The position numbers and the translations under genes are program-made. From Actinomycetota bacterium (GTDB lineage: Bacteria; Actinomycetota; Actinomycetes; Nanopelagicales; Nanopelagicaceae): a DNA stretch of 6,065 nucleotides. Below the pieces are notes generated by a model that was not told where the DNA came from, ran no database searches, and saw nothing but the letters and a program-made list of their open reading frames with translations. Position 1 is the first letter of the stretch, and every line of letters begins with the position of its first letter. Shown here piece after piece: positions 1-5,450 of the stretch. Where the stretch lies: assembly GCA_009699825.1 (NCBI GenBank), contig WLNM01000071.1:1-6065 (forward strand), given 5' to 3'.

Positions 1-371
1 ACTTGCAGGAATACTCCGATGCGATGAATCGCCACTTTATCAAGAGCTGTGATGTGTCGTTCTTCATCGAGTGAATGAATTACATGTGCCCATGAAGCAA
101 TTGATTTCAATTTATTACTCTGAATCTGGCCTTGAAAGTGCCATGTCCCCGGAACTGCTGATGCTTTCGGTGCTGCATCGCCATCTCTATTTTCACCATA
201 ATGATGAACATCCAAACTAGCCAAAATATGAACATCGCTGACTGGAAAAGTTTTTGTTACGGCAATCAGAGTAATTTCATCTTGATTTCGGCCACACGAT
301 TGCGCCGTGCTTTTAATCCGCTCGAGTACGCCATTTAAGTTGCTAGCAATCTCGTCATAGCGCGAAGTCAT
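1..371 (-). CDS. yggS: YggS/PLPBP-family pyridoxal phosphate homeostasis protein, N-terminal part (cut by left edge)
   Basis: This is the first 123 codons of a PLP-binding alanine-racemase-fold protein; the rest lies beyond the left edge. Family members bind PLP without known catalysis and buffer cytosolic PLP and amino/keto-acid pools. Visible motifs are IAVTKT at residues 36-41, where Lys40 is the expected PLP Schiff-base lysine, then YGENR at 58-62 and WHFQGQIQSNK at 77-87, a family hallmark. GVFLQV follows near the cut and matches the next barrel strand. The ATG at 369-371 overlaps the pgeF stop codon as ATGA, and no good Shine-Dalgarno precedes it, so translation is probably coupled to pgeF. 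A yggS gene downstream of ftsZ-pgeF is the usual actinobacterial arrangement. The identification is secure; only the C-terminal portion is unseen. Confidence 0.95.
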   Translation of the reverse strand, partial: MTSRYDEIASNLNGVLERIKSTAQSCGRNQDEITLIAVTKTFPVSDVHILASLDVHHYGENRDGDAAPKASAVPGTWHFQGQIQSNKLKSIASWAHVIHSLDEERHITALDKVAIHRIGVFLQ

Positions 372-1033
372 AATCTAATTAAACCTGCCTGACGACCAGT
401 GCGTTGGGATTTACGGTAAGAAAAAAAGTTTGGATCCTCCATAGTGCACCGCAATTCGATGGTGCTCGAAAGTGAAAATTGTTCGAGAACTGCAACTAAT
501 GCCCGCGGCAGATCGAGTGCAAGTGTGCCTTGAGAGGTACGAGAGGCGGCCAATGGGTGCAGGGCGACAACTTCGTTGAAAGTTCTTTCATCTACTTCAT
601 AGCATGTGCCACAAATTGAGGGTCCAATATGGGCCGAAATTGATGAAGCCCCTAATTCGCGCATCTTCTCAATAGTTTTTATAGCTACACCATTGACTAA
701 GCCGCGCCTACCAACATGAACGGCAGCGATTACTTTTTCGCTGGCGAGCAAAAGTGGAATGCAATCTGCGGTTAAAACCGCCAGAGTAATTCCGGGGACT
801 GCTGTTACTAATGCATCGCACGTTGGGCTGGCATCTAAGTGCTGCGAAATAACTTCAACCGCATTGCCATGAACTTGATTCATGTAGACGGTGGTGCCAT
901 GATTTTTTTCTATTAATTCTCTATTGCGAAGAACTGTTGAAGAATCATCCTCAACGTGTAGCGCTAAATTGAGGGAAGAAAAATCGCCTTGGCTAAATCC
1001 ACCAAGGCGATCTGTAAAGAATGTAAAGCTCAC
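368..1033 (-). CDS. pgeF: PgeF/YfiH (DUF152, laccase-domain) family protein, likely purine nucleoside phosphorylase/peptidoglycan editing factor
   Basis: This 221-residue cytoplasmic protein has the full family length. The three expected zinc ligands are visible: His55 in NQVHG, Cys91 in TADC and His106 in AAVHVG. The GGFSQGDFSSLNL block at residues 11-23 and IGPSICGTCYEV at 136-147 are also typical. Relatives (human LACC1/FAMIN, E. coli YfiH) act as purine nucleoside phosphorylase/adenosine deaminase, and YfiH also removes wrongly incorporated L-Ser from muropeptide precursors; which activity dominates here cannot be told. The common HAGWRG motif reads HVGRRG here. The start is GTG, only 2 nt after the ftsZ stop, with no Shine-Dalgarno, which suggests translational re-initiation. 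No other start codon is close upstream in frame, and the family homology begins at once. A terminator-like hairpin lies within codons 8-19. The gene ends in an ATGA overlap with yggS. Confidence 0.95.
   Translation of the reverse strand: MSFTFFTDRLGGFSQGDFSSLNLALHVEDDSSTVLRNRELIEKNHGTTVYMNQVHGNAVEVISQHLDASPTCDALVTAVPGITLAVLTADCIPLLLASEKVIAAVHVGRRGLVNGVAIKTIEKMRELGASSISAHIGPSICGTCYEVDERTFNEVVALHPLAASRTSQGTLALDLPRALVAVLEQFSLSSTIELRCTMEDPNFFSYRKSQRTGRQAGLIRL
976..1011 (-). terminator. Intrinsic-terminator-like hairpin plus U-run just after ftsZ, inside the start of pgeF
   Basis: On the minus strand the arm ATCGCCTTGG (1011-1002) is followed by a 9-nt loop and the perfectly complementary arm CCAAGGCGAT (992-983). 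The T that ends the second arm begins a T-rich run, TTTTTCTT (983-976). A 10-bp perfect stem with six G-C pairs, a short loop and an immediate U-tract is the classic shape of a rho-independent terminator. It begins 24 nt after the ftsZ stop codon, where a terminator for ftsZ would be expected, but it lies within pgeF codons 8-19. On the plus strand no T-run follows the repeat, so the signal is directional. Ribosomes entering pgeF would melt the stem, so it could act as a partial terminator or attenuator. Termination itself is inferred and not shown. Confidence 0.6.
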
Positions 1034-1035
1034 TG

Positions 1036-2169
1036 CTATTTCATGAAATCTGGAACATCAATTTCATCTTCGGCAACAAGTTCTTCAAAGGTAACGCGAG
1101 GACGAGGCGTGAAATCAGATTCAAGATCGAGTGCAACTGCTAATGGATCATTACTTGCAACTGGATTGGCATTACCAGCCAAAGTTGCTGCGTTAATGAC
1201 AGGAACTGAAACCTTCTTTGGTTCTCCCCCATCAAAACCTGCTGCAATGACAGTGATACGAACTTCATCGCCTAGGGCGTCATCAATAGTTGTTCCGAAG
1301 ATGATCTTTGCATTGGGATGGGCCGCAGCTTGTACGAGTTCGCACGCTTCATTGATTTCAAACAAGCCAAGATCTGAACCGCCGGCAACAGAAAGCAGTA
1401 CGCCCATCGCACCATCAATTGATGCTTCTAGCAATGGACTTGAGATTGCTAACTCTGCAGCTCGTATTGCACGGTTTTCACCGCGAGCTGATCCGATTCC
1501 CATAAGAGCAGAACCTGCACCAGTCATAACAGTTTTAACATCTGCAAAGTCAAGGTTAATCAAACCGGGCTGTGTAATGATTTCTGTGATTCCTTGCACG
1601 CCAGAAAGTAAAACTTGATCCGCACTCTTGAATGCATCAACTGCAGTAATAGAGCGATCAGAGATTGCAAGTAAGCGATCATTTGGAATAACAATCAGAG
1701 TATCTACTTCAGAACGAAGCGCTTCGATACCTTCATCTGCTTGTGCTGAGCGAATCTTTCCTTCAAAACTAAATGGCTTAGTAACAACACCAATCGTGAG
1801 TGCACCTATTTCGCGCGCAATCTTTGCAACAACCGGTGCACCACCTGTACCTGTTCCGCCACCTTCACCTGCGGTAACAAAGACCATATCTGCACCGCGT
1901 AAAATTTCTTCAATTTCATCAATGTGATCAAGTGCTGCTTCGCGACCTTTTTCAGGTGCAGCACCTGCACCAAGTCCACGAGTTGATTTGCGACCGATAT
2001 CTAATTTCACATCAGCATCACTCATTAATAAATGTTGCGCATCAGTATTAATTGCAATGAACTCAACACCTTTAAGTCCAACATCAATCATTCGATTGAT
2101 TGCATTAACTCCACCGCCACCAATGCCAACAACTTTGATGACAGCTAAATAATTCTGCGGTGAAGCCAC
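1036..2169 (-). CDS. ftsZ: Cell division GTPase FtsZ
   Basis: This tubulin-like GTPase polymerises at mid-cell into the Z-ring and recruits the divisome. The 377-residue protein is complete. It shows the N-terminal glycine loop VGIGGGGVNA (14-23), the tubulin signature GGGTGTG (103-109) and the T7 synergy loop NLDFADVK (205-212), whose Asp207 and Asp210 complete GTP hydrolysis in the neighbouring subunit. The globular part ends near residue 315. A linker of roughly 50 residues follows, and then the conserved tail DEIDVPDFMK, which in this family docks membrane tethers such as SepF. The NYLAVIKVVGIGGGG start and GEGGGTGTGGAP are actinobacterial in style. In the T2 loop the usual GAGA(N/D)PE reads GAGAAPE. 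The start is GTG, chosen because a perfect AAGGAGG sits 6 nt upstream and the family homology begins there. It is the only gene here with its own sizeable leader. Confidence 0.99.
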   Translation of the reverse strand: MASPQNYLAVIKVVGIGGGGVNAINRMIDVGLKGVEFIAINTDAQHLLMSDADVKLDIGRKSTRGLGAGAAPEKGREAALDHIDEIEEILRGADMVFVTAGEGGGTGTGGAPVVAKIAREIGALTIGVVTKPFSFEGKIRSAQADEGIEALRSEVDTLIVIPNDRLLAISDRSITAVDAFKSADQVLLSGVQGITEIITQPGLINLDFADVKTVMTGAGSALMGIGSARGENRAIRAAELAISSPLLEASIDGAMGVLLSVAGGSDLGLFEINEACELVQAAAHPNAKIIFGTTIDDALGDEVRITVIAAGFDGGEPKKVSVPVINAATLAGNANPVASNDPLAVALDLESDFTPRPRVTFEELVAEDEIDVPDFMK

Positions 2170-2174
2170 GGTAT

Positions 2175-2182
2175 TCCTCCTT
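2175..2182 (-). promoter_or_regulatory. Strong Shine-Dalgarno sequence of ftsZ
   Basis: The minus strand reads AAGGAGGA, a full match to the 16S anti-Shine-Dalgarno core. The GGAGG lies 6 nt before the GTG start. It is the strongest ribosome-binding site in the window and fixes the ftsZ start. Its 5' edge directly abuts the 3' arm of the leader stem-loop. Confidence 0.9.
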
Positions 2183-2219
2183 GAGAACGGTAAACCTCGA
2201 GTTGAGATTTAGTGTTCTC
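2183..2219 (-). promoter_or_regulatory. Imperfect stem-loop in the ftsZ leader, touching the Shine-Dalgarno
   Basis: Read on the minus strand, GAGAAC (2219-2214) pairs with GTTCTC (2188-2183). After a 2x2 internal loop (AC opposite CC), TAAATCTC (2211-2204) pairs with GAGGTTTA (2198-2191) through seven Watson-Crick pairs and one G-U, closing a 5-nt AACTC loop. That gives 14 pairs in 37 nt. There is no U-run after it, so it is not a terminator; the Shine-Dalgarno AAGGAGGA follows at the very next base. It could stabilise the 5' end of the mRNA, modulate ribosome access, or as DNA serve as a dyad operator. The pairing is seen in the sequence; the function is inferred. Confidence 0.5.
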
Positions 2220-2235
2220 TCTTATTCGTGAGGTG

Positions 2236-2264
2236 AAAGTAAAGCGAAACAACTCCGTAAGCAA
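2236..2264 (-). promoter_or_regulatory. Candidate sigma-70-type promoter for ftsZ
   Basis: On the minus strand TTGCTT (2264-2259) and TACTTT (2241-2236) are separated by exactly 17 nt. Each matches three of six consensus positions, so the evidence is weak on its own. A start near position 2229 would give a leader of about 60 nt made up almost entirely of the stem-loop and the Shine-Dalgarno. An alternative -35 (TTGTTA, 2317-2312) overlaps the end of ftsQ but lacks a convincing -10. The 137-nt gap in an otherwise gapless cluster is itself an argument for a promoter here. Confidence 0.35.
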
Positions 2265-2277
2265 ACATCGCCACGAA

Positions 2278-2306
2278 TTATTTTGAAGTTATTTTGAAGT
2301 TATTTT
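2278..2306. repeat. 11-bp AT-rich tandem repeat (about 2.6 copies) between ftsQ and ftsZ
   Basis: The plus strand reads TTATTTTGAAG at 2278-2288 and again at 2289-2299, then a partial third copy TTATTTT at 2300-2306, ending at the ftsQ stop codon. The two full copies are identical. The unit is close to one helical turn, so the A/T tracts are in phase. It lies upstream of the candidate ftsZ promoter and could act as an UP-like or bent element, or simply be slippage-derived sequence. Confidence 0.75.
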
Positions 2307-2963
2307 TTACTTAACAATTGGCGCATGGGGCGCCGAAACATCAATCGTTGAAATGTTTTTATTTTCTTCAAGAGCCATAAGTGCTTTAAATACTTTGATT
2401 TTTACTTCTATTTCATCAGCACTGCCAAATCGAAGAGTGAGTACTTTCTCTATGCCTTGGATGGCCATACTGAAATCACCATCATTACGGGCCGTCAGCG
2501 AGACCACGCCCTGGCGAAAATCCTGTGGTAAGGCTGCAAAGAGTTCTGCAGCTGCGAGACCAATTTCTGAATTCGGTGCAATAACTACAGGCACATCAAC
2601 TCTGATCCCCACTGGTTCGAAGATCACGCCTGTGGAATCAATATAGCGAGAACCAAATGCACCTATTGGGATTCGAGGGTTCACTGAAATGACTACAGAA
2701 TTTTTCAACCAATTACGTGAAACATCGGCCTGGGCTACCCATGAAATATCTTTAATGGCATTGGCGATCTGGCGGGGTTCGATCCGTGCAAGTTTGATCC
2801 CAACCAAATTTCCAATCTCTTTTTCTACTGCAGAAATCTGAGTCGCATCTGTGATTCCAATGTATTGAACTTTTTTTGTTGTAAACACAGGTGACCAACC
2901 CAATAAGTACGTCAGCCCCGCAATAAGAATTGAGGCTATAAGGATTTTGATGATGCGAGGCAT
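2307..2963 (-). CDS. ftsQ: Cell division protein FtsQ (DivIB family), short form
   Basis: FtsQ is a single-pass membrane protein that links the Z-ring side of the divisome to the periplasmic FtsL-FtsB and FtsW-FtsI machinery. The 218-residue product has only three or so residues before a hydrophobic segment at about 4-22. A POTRA domain follows from about residue 26 (VFTTKKVQYIGI onward) to about 97, and then a beta-rich C-terminal domain. The PRIPIGAF stretch after the POTRA region and the position between murC and ftsZ support the call. The cytoplasmic tail is far shorter than in many actinobacterial FtsQ proteins. The ATG lies 7 nt after the murC stop without a Shine-Dalgarno, and an in-frame TAA upstream with no other start codon after it rules out a longer version. 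Assignment rests on domain layout plus context, since the family is poorly conserved. Confidence 0.9.
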   Translation of the reverse strand: MPRIIKILIASILIAGLTYLLGWSPVFTTKKVQYIGITDATQISAVEKEIGNLVGIKLARIEPRQIANAIKDISWVAQADVSRNWLKNSVVISVNPRIPIGAFGSRYIDSTGVIFEPVGIRVDVPVVIAPNSEIGLAAAELFAALPQDFRQGVVSLTARNDGDFSMAIQGIEKVLTLRFGSADEIEVKIKVFKALMALEENKNISTIDVSAPHAPIVK

Positions 2964-2970
2964 ATATAGA

Positions 2971-4359
2971 TTAATTGTTAAGAAAACGTTTAGTTAATCC
3001 ATCAACGATAATCGGAGCAAGGGATGAAACATCACCGGCTCCTAGAGTGATGATGACATCTCCTGGTTTAGCCATTTCAATGATTGCTTCAGTGGCTTCT
3101 ACAAAGTTTGGTATGTAAATTCCATTCTCCATTGATTGGGCAATAATCTCTGAACTAACTCCTGCTATTGGCCTTTCACTTGCGGCGTAAACTTCTAGCA
3201 AGATCACTGAATCCGCCAGCGAAAGTGCAGATGCAAAATCGGACATAAATGCTTGCGTGCGCGAATATCTGTGCGGTTGAAAAATAACTAAGAGTCGACC
3301 ATCTCCTGCATATCTTCTAGCTGCATCCAATGTGACTCTAATTTCAGTTGGGTGATGTCCATAATCATCAATGACTCTTATGCCGTGAACCGTTCCTTTT
3401 AGTTCAAAGCGTCGGCCAGTGCCAGCAAATGAAGCTAAGCCCGCTAGTAACCCCGCAGAAGGCAAACCTAGGTGTAACCCAACTGCAAGAGCTGCTGCAG
3501 CATTAGCAATGTTGTGGCGACCTGGAACATTGAGTTCGAGATGGCCAATTGATTTGCCTTTCCATAGTGCTCGCGCCCGAGAAGTCTTGGCTGCAAGCTC
3601 GACCTGATCGATATGTAAATCACTCTCTGAATTTTCACCGTAAGAAATTGAGACAATATTCTTCATTTTTCTGCCTAATTCAAGTGAACCAAAGTCATCT
3701 GCACAGTAAACCAAGAATCCGTCTTGCGAAATCGTGGCTGCAAAATCATCAAAGGCTTGAGTGACATCGGCAGGCGTCGCAAAATAATCAACATGATCGT
3801 GTTCGACATTGGTAACAATGGCACCAAAAGGTTTGTATTCAATAAATGAACCATCAGATTCATCGGCTTCGGCTACGAAATATTCGCCGGTTCCTCGATG
3901 TGCATTTGAGCCTGATGCACTAATGGTTCCACCTATAGCAAATGATGGATCAACTCCGCAGGCTTGAAGAGCAACGGTCAGCATGGATGATGTGGTTGTT
4001 TTGCCGTGAGTACCTGCAACAGCGATGCTGATTGATTCGCTCATGAGCAGAGCAAGTGCTTGCGCACGTGTATAGATAGGTATACCTAATTCTGTGGCTT
4101 GGAGTATTTCAGCATTATTTTTCGAAATTGCATTTGAGTAAATAACAAGATCTGCACCAATAACTTGCGAATTTTTATGCGATGAATAGACCGTGGCACC
4201 CAGTGCTGATAAAGCCGCAAGCACTGAAGAATCTTTTTCGTCAGATCCACTTACCTGTGCACCGTGGGTCAGGGCTATCCGAGCTAACCCACTCATACCA
4301 GCTCCACCTATACCAATAAAATGAAGTTTCTTTGATGGTATATCGGAGAGTGAAAACAT
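2971..4359 (-). CDS. murC: UDP-N-acetylmuramate--L-alanine ligase MurC
   Basis: MurC is the cytoplasmic ATP-dependent ligase that adds L-alanine to UDP-MurNAc, the first step of stem-peptide synthesis. The 462-residue product has the three expected domains. The UDP-binding Rossmann domain carries GIGGAGMSG at 16-24. The ATP-binding domain carries the P-loop GTHGKTTT (116-123), EADESDGSF (164-172), TNVEHDH (183-189) and PGRHNIANA (279-287). The C-terminal domain carries DDYGHHPTEI (331-340), FQPHRYSRT (360-368) and a final GAGDV. All catalytic motifs look intact. The HHPTEI form separates MurC from the related MurD, MurE and MurF, and no fusion to Ddl is present. The ATG is supported by a GGGAG ribosome site and by the start of the first glycine motif. 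No separate murB or ddl gene follows it before ftsQ. Confidence 0.98.
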   Translation of the reverse strand: MFSLSDIPSKKLHFIGIGGAGMSGLARIALTHGAQVSGSDEKDSSVLAALSALGATVYSSHKNSQVIGADLVIYSNAISKNNAEILQATELGIPIYTRAQALALLMSESISIAVAGTHGKTTTSSMLTVALQACGVDPSFAIGGTISASGSNAHRGTGEYFVAEADESDGSFIEYKPFGAIVTNVEHDHVDYFATPADVTQAFDDFAATISQDGFLVYCADDFGSLELGRKMKNIVSISYGENSESDLHIDQVELAAKTSRARALWKGKSIGHLELNVPGRHNIANAAAALAVGLHLGLPSAGLLAGLASFAGTGRRFELKGTVHGIRVIDDYGHHPTEIRVTLDAARRYAGDGRLLVIFQPHRYSRTQAFMSDFASALSLADSVILLEVYAASERPIAGVSSEIIAQSMENGIYIPNFVEATEAIIEMAKPGDVIITLGAGDVSSLAPIIVDGLTKRFLNN

Positions 4360-4365
4360 TTTTTA

Positions 4366-4370
4366 CTCCC
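4366..4370 (-). promoter_or_regulatory. Shine-Dalgarno of murC, abutting the murG stop codon
   Basis: The minus strand reads TAG-GGGAG-TAAAAA-ATG: the murG stop codon, then GGGAG, then 6 nt, then the murC ATG. Together with that of ftsZ it is one of only two convincing ribosome-binding sites among the six gene starts visible here. Confidence 0.75.
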
Positions 4371-5450
4371 CTAGTGAGAACTCAGCACGTTTTGCATGAG
4401 AGACGTAATCTTCTCATGGGCTGCGCTGTTTACTGTGGAAACTTGGGCACCACGGGCTCTGGAAGTTGTAATCAATGCATCGATATTGGCTAATAGCCAC
4501 GATGAAGTGAACTCCTTTTGAGAGATAACACGTGCTCGCCCAAGATTTGCTAAGTGCTGCGCATTTGGAAGTTGCTCACCATTGCCGATTGCAAGTGGAA
4601 TAAACAAAGCAAATTTGCCTAGTGCTTCAAATTCTGAACACGTAACCGCACCTGATCGAGAAATTATCAAATCGGCAGCAAGGTATGCCGTAGCCATATC
4701 CGCAATATATGAATGAGGTTGGTAACCAGATTGCGCAGTAGGTAGAGCGTTTTTCCTGCCTACAGAGTGCATCACTTGTATTTTCTTTTCTAGTAGCGAT
4801 GAAAGCGATTGCTCAATGACTGTATTCATAATCTGTGAACCTTGAGATCCACCAAGAACCAAAACCAATGGCATCGCATCATCGAAGCCTAATTTTCTCT
4901 TTGCTGAACTTCGTAGCACACTCCAATCCGCATGCGAATTTGCAAGGATTTCAGTAATAGAATTCTTTAGTGGCATTCCTGTAATCAAGGCACGACTAAA
5001 AACACCTCGTTCTACGGGAGTTGAAATTGCCAATGCTGATGTAAAACGCGCTCCTAAACGATTTGCAATACCAGGTCGAGCGTTTGCTTCATGAATAACA
5101 ATAGGAACACCGCATGACTTCGCTGCCAAATAGGAAGCAGCACTGACATAGCCACCAAAACCAATGAGAAGGGAAGCGCCTTTAATTATAGATCGCGCTT
5201 GTACAACAGCCTTAAATAAATTTAAAGGCATTAACAGCAGAGAAGGAGAAAATTTTCGAGCAAGTGCAACTTTATTAATAGTGCGCAGAGTAAAACCTGC
5301 GGCAGGCACTAAAGAAGTTTCTAGCCCATGTTCAGTTCCAATGAAAATACACTTATCACCCGGATTCTCTTTCATCCATTGGTGCGCTACTGAGAGTGCT
5401 GGTTCAACGTGACCTGCAGTTCCACCACCTGCCAAAATAATTGTTTTCAT
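4371..5450 (-). CDS. murG: MurG, undecaprenyl-PP-MurNAc-pentapeptide N-acetylglucosaminyltransferase
   Basis: MurG is a peripheral inner-membrane GT-B glycosyltransferase that transfers GlcNAc from UDP-GlcNAc to lipid I, giving lipid II, the substrate of FtsW. The 359-residue product has normal length. The N-terminal lobe shows GGGTAGHVEPA (8-18, His14 in the acceptor site), GFGGYVS (97-103) and HEANARPGIANR (120-131). The C-terminal lobe shows GGSQGS (200-205), RSGAVTCSE (265-273) and GNGEQLPNA (289-297), the UDP-GlcNAc-binding elements, with Glu273 and Gln293 at the expected sugar-contact positions. The ATG directly follows the ftsW TAA with zero spacing (TAAATG) and no clear Shine-Dalgarno, so translational coupling to ftsW is likely. 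It ends 11 nt before murC. There are no signs of damage. Confidence 0.98.
   Translation of the reverse strand: MKTIILAGGGTAGHVEPALSVAHQWMKENPGDKCIFIGTEHGLETSLVPAAGFTLRTINKVALARKFSPSLLLMPLNLFKAVVQARSIIKGASLLIGFGGYVSAASYLAAKSCGVPIVIHEANARPGIANRLGARFTSALAISTPVERGVFSRALITGMPLKNSITEILANSHADWSVLRSSAKRKLGFDDAMPLVLVLGGSQGSQIMNTVIEQSLSSLLEKKIQVMHSVGRKNALPTAQSGYQPHSYIADMATAYLAADLIISRSGAVTCSEFEALGKFALFIPLAIGNGEQLPNAQHLANLGRARVISQKEFTSSWLLANIDALITTSRARGAQVSTVNSAAHEKITSLMQNVLSSH

Noticed and set aside
1038..1049. 12-bp palindrome ATTTCATGAAAT over the last ftsZ codons, and a similar one, CGAAGCGCTTCG, at 1715-1726.
   Set aside because: One or two 12-bp palindromes are expected by chance in about 6 kb, and both are inside codons of conserved FtsZ residues.
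1458..1490. 7-bp inverted repeat CAGCTCG / CGAGCTG enclosing a small CGGT/ACCG hairpin inside ftsZ.
   Set aside because: It is fully within a conserved coding stretch (SARGENRAIRAAE), has no T-run or nearby gene boundary, and its size is expected by chance.
989..1927. Two long plus-strand open frames (989-1618 and 1628-1927) antisense to ftsZ.
   Set aside because: They mirror ftsZ codon usage. Their Ser/Ala/Pro-rich translations show no domain, and no ribosome site or promoter supports them. ftsZ is certain on the other strand.
2320..2334. All-GC 5-bp hairpin (GGCGC / GCGCC, 5-nt loop) at the end of ftsQ, considered as a terminator before ftsZ.
   Set aside because: On the minus strand it is followed by AATTGTTAAG and not a T-run, the stem is short, and it is explained by the codons for the last residues of FtsQ.
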